Shown one piece after another: positions 7,739 through 15,024 of a DNA stretch of 64,000 nucleotides. Every line of letters starts with the position of its first letter. The stretch's first letter is position 1. The DNA comes from Kribbella sindirgiensis (GTDB taxonomy: Bacteria; Actinomycetota; Actinomycetes; Propionibacteriales; Kribbellaceae): contig NZ_SJKA01000009.1 in the NCBI RefSeq assembly GCF_004331435.1, positions 62,001 to 126,000 of the forward strand, in the 5' to 3' direction. The notes beneath the pieces are model-generated. The model did not search any database, had not been told where the DNA came from, and worked only from the letters and a program-made list of their open reading frames with translations. Position numbers and translations under genes: made by a program.

Positions 7739-8357
7739 TCGGGGCGCCGGTCTTCTCCTGGAGTTCGTCGAAGGTGACGCCTTCGGCGAGCTCGACCAGT
7801 TGCAGGCCGTCGTCGGTGACGTCCAGGACGGCGAGGTCGGTGATGATCCGGTTCACGACGCCGCGGCCGGTGTACGGGAGGTCGCACTCGGCGAGGATCT
7901 TGTGCGAGCCGTCCTTGGCGACGTGCTCCATCAGCACGATCACCTTCTTCGCGCCGTGCACCAGGTCCATCGCGCCGCCCATCCCCTTGACCATCTTGCC
8001 GGGGATCATCCAGTTCGACAGGTCGCCCTTGGCCGAGACCTGCATGGCGCCCAGGATGGCCGCGTCGATCGCGCCGCCGCGGATCATCCCGAAGGACAGC
8101 GACGAGTCGAAGAACGAGGCGCCGGGCAGCGTCGTGACGGTCTCCTTGCCGGCGTTGATCAGGTCCGGGTCCTCCTCGCCCTCGACCGGGTACGGGCCGA
8201 CGCCGAGGATGCCGTTCTCGGACTGCAGGACGACGGTGACGCCGTCCGGGATGTAGTTCGGGACCAGGGTCGGCAGGCCGATGCCCAGGTTCACGTACGA
8301 GCCGTCCTCGAGCTCGGCCGCGGCCCGGGCCGCCATCTGCTCACGGGTCAGTGGCAT
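7728..8357 (-). CDS. scoB: 3-oxoacid CoA-transferase subunit B
   Basis: A 209-residue beta subunit of succinyl-CoA:3-ketoacid CoA-transferase. The catalytic glutamate motif SENG ('QSENGILGVG', ~residues 46-55) is intact, followed by 'GAIDAAILGAMQVSAKGDLSNW'. Together with ScoA it moves CoA from succinyl-CoA to acetoacetate in ketone-body or branched-chain catabolism. ATG 8357 is chosen because AAGGGGG lies 7 nt upstream; an in-frame TTG at 8363 overlaps the stop of scoA. It is the second gene of a two-gene operon. Confidence 0.95.
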   Translation of the reverse strand: MPLTREQMAARAAAELEDGSYVNLGIGLPTLVPNYIPDGVTVVLQSENGILGVGPYPVEGEEDPDLINAGKETVTTLPGASFFDSSLSFGMIRGGAIDAAILGAMQVSAKGDLSNWMIPGKMVKGMGGAMDLVHGAKKVIVLMEHVAKDGSHKILAECDLPYTGRGVVNRIITDLAVLDVTDDGLQLVELAEGVTFDELQEKTGAPIKQ

Positions 8358-8359
8358 GC

Positions 8360-9115
8360 TCAAGCCCCCTTCTGAACGGTCAGCTTCTCGATCCGCTTCT
8401 CGATGTCCTTGCCGACGGCAACCACGCGCTGGACGTAAACACCGGGCAGGTGGATCGAGTCCGGGTCCAGCTCACCAGGCTGGACCAGCTCCTCGACCTG
8501 CGCGATCGTGACCCGGCCGGCCATCGCGGCCAGCGGGTTGAAGTTCCGCGCGCTGCGGTCGAAGACCAGGTTCCCGTGGGTGTCGCCCCTGAGCGCGTGC
8601 ACCAGCCCGAAGTCGGTGGTGATCGAGTCCTCCAGGACGTACGTCGTACCGTTGATCTCCCGCGTCTCCTTGGGCTCCGACGCCTTCGCGACCGAACCGT
8701 CCGCGTTGTACTTCTGCGGCAGCCCGCCGTCGGCGACCTGCGTCCCGACGCCGGCCAGGGTGTAGAACGCGGCGATCCCGCAGCCGCCGGCCCGGAGCTT
8801 CTCGGCCAGCGTGCCCTGCGGGGTCAGCTCGACCTCCAGCTCACCGGACAGGAACTGCCGGGCGAATTCCTTGTTCTCCCCGACGTACGACGACGTCATC
8901 TTGGCGATCCGCTTGTCGGCGAGCAGGATGCCGAGTCCCCAGTCGTCGACGCCGCAGTTGTTCGACACGACGCTGAGCCCGGAGACCCCCTTGTCGTGCA
9001 GGGCGCTGATGAGCTGCATCGGGTTACCGCACAACCCGAAGCCGCCGACGGCCAGACTCGCGCCGTCCCCGATGTCCGCCACCGCTTCCCGCGGCGACCC
9101 GTACGTCTTGTCCAT
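8360..9115 (-). CDS. scoA: 3-oxoacid CoA-transferase subunit A
   Basis: A 251-residue alpha subunit with the family glycine-rich CoA loop 'GGFGLCGNP' (~residue 25), 'VSNNCGVDDWGLGILL' and 'GTLAEKLRAGG'. It partners with ScoB. The start at 9115 has GGAG 6 nt upstream; the longer open frame from 9208 has low-complexity residues without family likeness. It reads directly into scoB with almost no gap, as expected for the two subunits of one enzyme. Confidence 0.95.
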   Translation of the reverse strand: MDKTYGSPREAVADIGDGASLAVGGFGLCGNPMQLISALHDKGVSGLSVVSNNCGVDDWGLGILLADKRIAKMTSSYVGENKEFARQFLSGELEVELTPQGTLAEKLRAGGCGIAAFYTLAGVGTQVADGGLPQKYNADGSVAKASEPKETREINGTTYVLEDSITTDFGLVHALRGDTHGNLVFDRSARNFNPLAAMAGRVTIAQVEELVQPGELDPDSIHLPGVYVQRVVAVGKDIEKRIEKLTVQKGA

Positions 9116-9227
9116 CAGCTGCTCCGTTGCAGTGGCCGGTGTTGTTGTCTGCCGATTCGCTCCGACTCTAACCAGCCCACCCGTGTCCCGCGATGTGAGT
9201 GGTACCACTCGGGTATGTGGTCAGGTG

Positions 9228-10169
9228 CTACGCCGACGCTTCAGAGGCATTCAGCAGCGCCAGTTCGTGCAGCGCCTCGTAGTGGGCGTCGTCCAGCTCG
9301 GGGATGGCGAGTACGGCGGACAGGTGCGCGCGGGCGGCCGGGAGATTGCCGGAGCCGCGCGCCGTACGCGCTAGACCGACCCGTGCCGCCGCAACGGTCT
9401 CGGGCTGGTCGGCGTGCTCTCCGATCGACAGGGCCCGGCTGTAGTCCGCGTGTGCGTCCTCCAGCTTCCCCTGCCGTCGGTAGAGCTCCGCACGCTCGCA
9501 CAGGAGCAGTGCGGTCTCGTCTGCGAGGCACAGGTGCTCGGCGAGCTCCAGAGCCTCGGTGGTGGCGTCCAGCGGCTCGTCTAGGACGTGCCGGAGCGAG
9601 CTGAGGGCGAGGAACATGCCCCACCGGTCCTCCAGCATCCGGAAGCGGCCCAGCGCCGTACGCAGGCTCTGTGCCGCGTCATCCGGTGCTGCCGTCGTCA
9701 GACCGGGGTAGCCACGGCACAGCTCGACGGCTGCGCGCGTCCACGCGTCACCGGCCTCGTTGCGCTCCAGTACGTCCTCGACCACGGCAGCCGGCTCAAA
9801 CGGTCCGAACACGAGTGACCACAGCAGCACCGTCACGGAGTACCGGAACGGGCCGGTCGAGGTCAGCACGATCTGTTGGGCCAGCTCCACCTGCTCCTGC
9901 TCGGCCGATGCAGCACCGTGGATGACGGCCAGCAGGTACTCCTCGTCCAGCCCGACCGGGACGGTCCGGCCGAGCATGCTGAGCACCCGCTCTGCCGCTG
10001 CCGCAGCCTCGTCCTGGAGCCCGTTCGACCACCAGTACGCCGAATAACGCGCAACCAGCCGTAGGGCGGTCCGTAGGTCGCTCTCACACGCGCGCTCGAT
10101 CGCGCTGACGACCTGGTCCGCCTCCAGACTGTGTGGTTCGCCGGAGCCCCCCAAGTTCACGTGCTTCAT
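9228..10169 (-). CDS. TPR-type helical repeat protein
   Basis: A 313-residue all-helical protein with tetratricopeptide-like repeats, clearest in the second half ('ALELAEHLCLADETALLLCERAELYRRQGKLEDAHADYSRALSIGEHA', then 'VAAARVGLARTARGSGNLPAARAHL'). It resembles the C-terminal repeat part of AfsR/SARP-type regulators, but no DNA-binding or NTPase domain is present. The function is unknown; it could be a scaffold or a decayed fragment of a larger regulator. It follows the CBM9-like gene on the same strand after 34 bp. Confidence 0.72.
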   Translation of the reverse strand: MKHVNLGGSGEPHSLEADQVVSAIERACESDLRTALRLVARYSAYWWSNGLQDEAAAAAERVLSMLGRTVPVGLDEEYLLAVIHGAASAEQEQVELAQQIVLTSTGPFRYSVTVLLWSLVFGPFEPAAVVEDVLERNEAGDAWTRAAVELCRGYPGLTTAAPDDAAQSLRTALGRFRMLEDRWGMFLALSSLRHVLDEPLDATTEALELAEHLCLADETALLLCERAELYRRQGKLEDAHADYSRALSIGEHADQPETVAAARVGLARTARGSGNLPAARAHLSAVLAIPELDDAHYEALHELALLNASEASA

Positions 10170-10203
10170 TGTCGCTCGCCCGTGTTAACGCCGTGTCACG
10201 GGG

Positions 10204-10920
10204 TCAGAAACGGAGGATGCCCCAGGTGGCCGGGCGGTGCATGTCGGCGATGCCCTGTGGCGACCAGACCCAGAACTCGCAGTCGTCGCCTTTCACGTAC
10301 GCGCCGTCGACGACCTCGTGCGGCCACTCGCAGCGCATCAGGTTCATCCGCCACTCGTCACCCGGGTTCGGGGACTTCGTCCCCCGCCCCTTGTTGGCTG
10401 TGTTTTTGTTATATGGCGCGAGCTCGGCCCACGGTACGGCGATCTCCGCCGACCATCCCGTATCGGTGTCCGACGGGTCGTTGAGGGTGCCGTCGACGTG
10501 GATCGCGGTCCGCAGACCGGCCAGGTTCGTCGGGTCGATCGGCACGCCGCCGTCGACGTACGGCTTCGGCAGGGTGAGCTCCCAGATCGTCCCGAGCGGG
10601 TTGATCTCGAACTCGTAGTAGTTCTGCCCGTCGCCGTCCGGGTCGAGGAACAGCTCGAAGTTGTTCTCGTGGAACAGCTTGCTGTTGTGCTCGGTCATCG
10701 TCGACCAGACGTGCGGCTCCTCGAGCAGGCCGCCGACGTACAGGTACTGGTCGTCGTACATCAGCTTCGCCCGGGTCAGGAACCGCGGCGTGGGGCCGTC
10801 GTGGATCGGGACGAAGCCGGTCGTCCACGGCGCGGTCTCCCAGGCCGGGTCGGTCAGGGTGCCGTCGAGATTCGGCGTGGTGGCGGTCCGCGGGCACTCG
10901 TAGACGGGCAGGTCAGGCAT
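10204..10920 (-). CDS. Carbohydrate-binding CBM9-like domain protein
   Basis: A 238-residue protein that matches the CBM9-like/DOMON-type beta-sandwich: 'LDGTLTDPAWETAPWTTGF', 'AKLMYDDQYLYVGGLLEEPHVW', 'ENNFELFLDPDGDGQNYYEFEINPLGTIWEL' and 'WSAEIAVPWAEL'. No signal peptide is seen, so it may be intracellular or a stand-alone module. The ATG at 10920 overlaps the stop of the upstream membrane-protein gene (GTG 10926 is an alternative), which implies translational coupling. The ligand is unknown. Confidence 0.82.
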   Translation of the reverse strand: MPDLPVYECPRTATTPNLDGTLTDPAWETAPWTTGFVPIHDGPTPRFLTRAKLMYDDQYLYVGGLLEEPHVWSTMTEHNSKLFHENNFELFLDPDGDGQNYYEFEINPLGTIWELTLPKPYVDGGVPIDPTNLAGLRTAIHVDGTLNDPSDTDTGWSAEIAVPWAELAPYNKNTANKGRGTKSPNPGDEWRMNLMRCEWPHEVVDGAYVKGDDCEFWVWSPQGIADMHRPATWGILRF

Positions 10921-11398
10921 CGGCACGCTCCAGCAGTCGGGCGAGAAGGTTGGCGAGCAGGAAGGTCACGGCGGTCAGCACCGGTACGACGGCGAGGATC
11001 CACGGCGAGTCCAGGTGGCCGGTCAGGAACGCCACGACCAGCGCGACCATGAACGCGACGCCGAGGAACGGGATCAGCTTCGGGTGCGGCATCGCCAGCC
11101 GGCTGAGCGCCGTACCGCCGAGCACCATCGTGACGACCACGATCACGATCAGCAGCGGCAGCCCGAGGGCGCCGCAGTTCGTGGTGTCCCGGAACCGCTC
11201 GCAGCCGCGCTCACTCAGCCACACCAGCGCGATAGTCGCGAACCCGCACAGCAGCCCGACAACGGCCAGAATCAGCCCCGGCGGCAGCGGCGGCGCGTCG
11301 TACCGCCCCGGACGGGCCTCCTCGGCCTCGTCGTCGGCGGCCTCCAGCGCGGCTTCCAGATCATCCGGCATCCGGTCGCCGTCGTCCTCCTGACTCAT
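10913..11398 (-). CDS. Four-helix membrane protein of unknown function
   Basis: A 161-residue protein with an acidic cytoplasmic N-terminus (~40 residues rich in Asp/Glu) and four predicted transmembrane segments (about 43-62, 80-100, 109-126 and 131-153). Two cysteines in the first loop ('GCERFRDTTNCG') could form a disulphide. No family was recognised. It overlaps the CBM9-like gene and lies 9 bp downstream of lipB. Confidence 0.72.
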   Translation of the reverse strand: MSQEDDGDRMPDDLEAALEAADDEAEEARPGRYDAPPLPPGLILAVVGLLCGFATIALVWLSERGCERFRDTTNCGALGLPLLIVIVVVTMVLGGTALSRLAMPHPKLIPFLGVAFMVALVVAFLTGHLDSPWILAVVPVLTAVTFLLANLLARLLERADA

Positions 11399-11410
11399 TT
11401 CGGCAGGCTA
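11399..11410 (-). promoter_or_regulatory. Leaderless-type promoter for the gene at 11398
   Basis: On the minus strand TAGCCT (11410-11405), 6 nt, then ATG 11398. It sits over the lipB stop codon, so the membrane-protein gene may have its own promoter. Confidence 0.4.
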
Positions 11411-12037
11411 TCGGGCTCCGAGGCTGTTCGCGATGGCGTCGCGCACGTCGGCGTCGGTGGGCGCGGCCAGGTCTTGTTCCGCGGCCAGCTCGGCGAGCGA
11501 GACCATCGTGACGTCGTGCAGCCCGCAGCTGGTGAACGTGTGAAATACGGTCATGTCCGGGTCCACGTTCACCGAGAACCCGTGACTGGTCACGCCGCGC
11601 CGGATCCGCATGCCGATCGAGCACAGCTTCCGGCCGTCCTCGGTCCAGACTCCGACCAGGCTGCTGGCGCCCTTGGGCGTGTCCCGGCGGACCAGCGGGA
11701 AGCCGAGCGACCCGAGGGCATCGATCAGACCGTTCTCGACCCAGCGCACGATGTCGACCGGCCCGCGCTGACGCAGGTTGATCACCAGGTACCCGACCAG
11801 CTGGCCGGGCCCGTGGTACGTCGCGAACCCGCCGCGATCCACCTGCACAGACGGGATCGCGGCCGCCTCCGCGGGCAGGTCGTCGAGAACCGTCCGCGGT
11901 CCGTAGGTGATCACCGGCGGATGGCTCAGCAGGAACAGGCGGTCCTCTGCCCTGTCTTCGACACGCTCCTCGACCCAGCCACGCATGTCCTTCGCGGCAA
12001 CGTCGTACTCCACCTCACCGAGATCAACCCGCTGCAT
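11408..12037 (-). CDS. lipB: Octanoyl-[acyl-carrier-protein]:protein N-octanoyltransferase
   Basis: A 209-residue LipB. It attaches octanoate from ACP to lipoyl domains, the first step of lipoate synthesis. The signature 'RGGFATYHGPGQLVGY' (~residues 68-83), the catalytic Lys in 'RKLCSIGMRI', 'VTSHGFSVNV' and the acyl-thioester Cys in 'TSCGL' are all present. The length fits the family. lipA is not adjacent in this window. The start is supported by a leaderless promoter that overlaps the end of the upstream DnaJ-domain gene. Confidence 0.95.
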   Translation of the reverse strand: MQRVDLGEVEYDVAAKDMRGWVEERVEDRAEDRLFLLSHPPVITYGPRTVLDDLPAEAAAIPSVQVDRGGFATYHGPGQLVGYLVINLRQRGPVDIVRWVENGLIDALGSLGFPLVRRDTPKGASSLVGVWTEDGRKLCSIGMRIRRGVTSHGFSVNVDPDMTVFHTFTSCGLHDVTMVSLAELAAEQDLAAPTDADVRDAIANSLGAR

Positions 12038-12049
12038 ACGTTCAGATTA
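12038..12049 (-). promoter_or_regulatory. Leaderless-type promoter of lipB
   Basis: Minus strand: TAATCT (12049-12044), then 6 nt, then ATG 12037. The element lies inside the last codons of the upstream DnaJ-domain gene. Confidence 0.5.
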
Positions 12050-13418
12050 GGCCGTACGGCGCGCGGCGCAGGACGTCGTACAGCAGGCGGCGATCGACGA
12101 CGTTGCCCTCCGGCTCCAGCCAGTTGAGGAGTTCACGGTCGGCGGACCGGGCCGACAGGCACGTCACGGCGGCCTCGGAGGCGCCCTGCGTCATGATTCC
12201 GCCCTGCCCGTCCACGTTCGGGTGAACGATCAGGAAGCCGCGCACCTGAGCTGTCCGGAGCCGCCCGCTCCAGGCGGTGACAGCGGCCTCCAGCGCGGGC
12301 GCGGGGCTGTCGATCGGCTGACCGTTGAAGACGAGCGACCCGTAGGCGTCGAGGGAATATGCGCCGGGCGGTCCCACGATCGAGACGATCAGCGCGACGC
12401 GGTGCCCGTTGAGCAGCATGTGATCGACGGCGACGGCACCGAGTTGTGCACCGTGGACCAGTTTCGCGGCCGGCAGCGCTCCGAGCACAGGGTCGAGGAG
12501 GTTGGCCGTACGCCGCTGCAGGAGCACGTCGTACGCCGAGATCGGGGCCGCCAGCGCGTCGTCGATGAGCGGCTGGCCGGGCCGGCCCCACAGGTTGAAC
12601 TCGTACGCCGCGGTCCGGTCGATCGCCTGATCCAGCGCATGCGCCTTCGACCACCGACCGGTGAGGATCCGTACGACGATCAGACCGGCGACCACCACAA
12701 CGAGCAGAACCCGGCCGGCCGTGGACACGCCGCTCGCCGCGAACGGGTTGAACGTCAGGAACAGTGCCACGAAGAGGAAGGCCGCCGTGAGCACGCCCAG
12801 CACCTTGAACAGGCCGCCGAGAGGCACCCGTCGGCTCCAGTGCGGCGGCATCGCGACCACGATCATCGCGGCGGTGCCGACGCCGAAGACGACGTCCCAG
12901 AAGCCGTTGTAGTCGGTGGTGACGAGGATCCAGATGATCAGGGCGGCGAAGGCGGTCAGCGCGACGAGGGCGGGGACTCGCCAGCGGCCGAAGGTCGGGG
13001 TGGCGTGGATCGGGCCCGTGCTGGCCGGCTGGACCCGCTCGCCGGTTGTCCTGGACTGCTCCGGCTGCTCACTCGACGGCTGCTCGCTCGACGGCTCGTT
13101 CGACCAGGGCTGGTCGGTCGACCAGGTCCAGGTGGGCTCCGGCTCGGGCTGCGGATCGGGCTCGGGCCGCGGATCGGGTCGGGGCCGCGGATCCGGCTCG
13201 CGGGTGGTCGACTGACCGGCGAGCAGGCGGTCGTAGGACGCGCGCTTGACCGGGTCCGACAGCGTGGTCCAGGCCTCCTGCACGAGGCGGAAGAGCGCCG
13301 CGTTGCCGCCCTGGTCCGGGTGCACCTGACGGACCAGCTTCCGGTACGCGGTCTTGATCTCGGCGGCGCTGGCCGTGCGCTCGACGTTCAGCACTTCGTA
13401 GTGATCGGCCCCGCCCAC
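12042..13418 (-). CDS. J-domain membrane protein
   Basis: A 458-residue protein with an N-terminal J domain (residues ~5-70, HPD motif in 'QVHPDQGGN') and a Pro/Glu/Asp-rich linker with 'PDPRP/PEPDP' repeats. Three or more transmembrane helices follow (~150-265), then a C-terminal soluble domain that resembles a nuclease-related/NERD-type region ('HGAQLGAVAVDHMLLNGHRVALIVS'). J domains recruit DnaK, so it may direct Hsp70 to the membrane. The start GTG 13418 has GGAGG 7 nt upstream; an earlier in-frame GTG at 13463 lies inside the tRNA terminator hairpin and is rejected. Confidence 0.82.
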   Translation of the reverse strand: MGGADHYEVLNVERTASAAEIKTAYRKLVRQVHPDQGGNAALFRLVQEAWTTLSDPVKRASYDRLLAGQSTTREPDPRPRPDPRPEPDPQPEPEPTWTWSTDQPWSNEPSSEQPSSEQPEQSRTTGERVQPASTGPIHATPTFGRWRVPALVALTAFAALIIWILVTTDYNGFWDVVFGVGTAAMIVVAMPPHWSRRVPLGGLFKVLGVLTAAFLFVALFLTFNPFAASGVSTAGRVLLVVVVAGLIVVRILTGRWSKAHALDQAIDRTAAYEFNLWGRPGQPLIDDALAAPISAYDVLLQRRTANLLDPVLGALPAAKLVHGAQLGAVAVDHMLLNGHRVALIVSIVGPPGAYSLDAYGSLVFNGQPIDSPAPALEAAVTAWSGRLRTAQVRGFLIVHPNVDGQGGIMTQGASEAAVTCLSARSADRELLNWLEPEGNVVDRRLLYDVLRRAPYGLI

Positions 13419-13446
13419 CCCAGCACCTCCACGACACGACAGAACG

Positions 13447-13484
13447 CATTGAGGGTCAGTCACCGCAGTGACTGACCCTCAATG
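13447..13484 (-). terminator. Perfect 17-bp hairpin after tRNA-Pro
   Basis: Arms 13447-13463 and 13468-13484 pair perfectly around a 4-nt loop, directly 3' of the tRNA on the minus strand. There is no clear U-tract, as is common in high-GC actinobacteria. Confidence 0.8.
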
Positions 13485-13485
13485 G

Positions 13486-13562
<77 letters not shown>

Positions 13563-13586
13563 AAGTCGCGAGTAGCTTACATGGGC

Positions 13587-14522
13587 TCAGCGTCCGGACG
13601 AAATCGGGTTATTGCGCGGGACGAGGGTGAGCAACGTCGCCTCCGGACGGCAGGCGAAACGGACCGGCGCGTACGGCGACGTACCGAGCCCTGCCGACAC
13701 GTGCAGCGCTGCCTGACGGCCGTCGTACCCCCAGGTCGACAGACCCTTCACGCGGGACGTGTCGAGGTCGCAGTTGGTCACCAGCGCGCCGTAGAACGGC
13801 ACCGCGAGCTGGCCGCCGTGCGTGTGCCCGGCGAGGACCAGCGGATAGCCGTCGCCGACGAAGCCGTTCAGGACCCGCTGGTACGGCGCGTGCGTGACGC
13901 CGATCGACAGGTCCGCCGTCGGGTCGATCTCGCCCGCGACCTCGTCGTACCGGTCGCGCTTGATGTGCGGGTCGTCGGTGCCGGCGAAGTCCAGGCGCAG
14001 GCCGTTCACCTTCAGCGTGGCCTTGGCGTTGTTCAGGTCGGTCCAGCCGGCGCCGCTGAACGCGCGGCGCATCTCCTCGTACGGCAGGTCGGGTCCGTGC
14101 GGCTTGTGGCGCTGCTTGTTCGCGGGCAGCAGGTACTTGCCGGGGTTCTTGAAGTGCGGCTTCCAGTAGTCGTTGGAGCCGAACACGAACACGCCGGGCA
14201 GATCGAGCAGATCGCCGTACGCGCGGAGCAGCGGAGGGACCGAGTACTCGCTCGCGAGGTTGTCGCCGGTGTTGACGATCAGGTCCGGCTCGAGCGCGGC
14301 CAGCTCGTTGACCCAGCGGATCTTCTTCTCCTGCGTCGGCATCAGGTGCAGGTCGGACAGGTGCAGCACTCTCAGCGGCGCGGTCCCCTCGGGCAGCACC
14401 GGCACCGTCACTCTGCGCAGCGTGAACCACCGCACCTCGACAGCGGCCGCATACGCAACACAAGCGGCGCCTAGGGCGGTTGTCACCGCTGTGGTCTTGA
14501 GGGCGGTCCTGGCAAAGCTCAC
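13587..14522 (-). CDS. Membrane-anchored metallophosphoesterase
   Basis: A 311-residue calcineurin-like phosphoesterase. Metal-binding motifs in order are 'LSDLHL' (D-x-H), 'NTGDN' (GD), 'GSND' (G-N-x-D in place of GNHD), 'THAPY' and 'GHTHGGQ'. An N-terminal hydrophobic segment (~8-30) should anchor it in the membrane. GTG 14522 is chosen, divergent from the YqeY gene with 20 bp between them. From memory, the same gene lies beside ponA2 in M. tuberculosis (Rv3683). The substrate is unknown. Confidence 0.88.
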   Translation of the reverse strand: MSFARTALKTTAVTTALGAACVAYAAAVEVRWFTLRRVTVPVLPEGTAPLRVLHLSDLHLMPTQEKKIRWVNELAALEPDLIVNTGDNLASEYSVPPLLRAYGDLLDLPGVFVFGSNDYWKPHFKNPGKYLLPANKQRHKPHGPDLPYEEMRRAFSGAGWTDLNNAKATLKVNGLRLDFAGTDDPHIKRDRYDEVAGEIDPTADLSIGVTHAPYQRVLNGFVGDGYPLVLAGHTHGGQLAVPFYGALVTNCDLDTSRVKGLSTWGYDGRQAALHVSAGLGTSPYAPVRFACRPEATLLTLVPRNNPISSGR

Positions 14523-14542
14523 CTCACTAGCCTGCCACAATC

Positions 14543-15016
14543 ATGGTCATGTCCAACTCCGGAATGAAGCAGCGCCTGCACGACGACATGACCGCCGCCC
14601 TCAAGGCGCGCGACGAGATCCGCAAGTCGACCCTGCGGATGGCGCTCACCGCGATCACCAAGGCGGAGGTGGCCGGCAAGGAGGCCCGTGAGCTCACCGA
14701 CGCCGAGATCGTCGACGTACTCAGCTCCGAGGCCAAGAAGCGCCGCGAGTCCGTGGTCGCCTACCGCGACGCCGGCCGCGCCGAGCTCGCCGAGAAGGAG
14801 CAGGCCGAGGCGGACATCCTGGCCGACTACCTGCCCGAGCAGCTCTCCGAGGACGAGATCAAGGCCCTGGTGACCGAAACCATCGCTGCCACCGGCGCCG
14901 CCGAACTCGGCCCGCGCGGCATCGGCCAGGTGATGGGCGCCCTGCAGCCCAAGGTCAAGGGCAAGGCCGACGGCTCCGTCGTCTCCGCCGAGGTCAAGCG
15001 CCAGCTCGGCGCCTGA
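14543..15016 (+). CDS. GatB/YqeY domain protein
   Basis: A 157-residue YqeY-family protein. It has 'MKQRLHDDMTAALKARDEIRKSTLRM', the 'EAKKRRESVVAYRDAGRAELAEKEQAEADILADYLPEQLS' helices and the C-terminal 'GPRGIGQVMGALQPKVKGKADGSVVSAEVKRQL'. The family is related to the tRNA-binding tail of GatB and is thought to act in tRNA-dependent amidotransfer or its quality control. Two ATGs (14543 and 14549) are possible; TAGCCT lies 9 nt upstream, so the leader is very short. It is divergent from the phosphoesterase and convergent with the PBP gene (8 bp gap). Confidence 0.9.
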   Translation: MVMSNSGMKQRLHDDMTAALKARDEIRKSTLRMALTAITKAEVAGKEARELTDAEIVDVLSSEAKKRRESVVAYRDAGRAELAEKEQAEADILADYLPEQLSEDEIKALVTETIAATGAAELGPRGIGQVMGALQPKVKGKADGSVVSAEVKRQLGA

Positions 15017-15024
15017 CCGCCGGC

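Noticed and set aside
13419..13463. Longer N-terminus of the J-domain protein
   Set aside because: The extension would start inside the tRNA terminator hairpin; GTG 13418 has an ideal ribosome-binding site.
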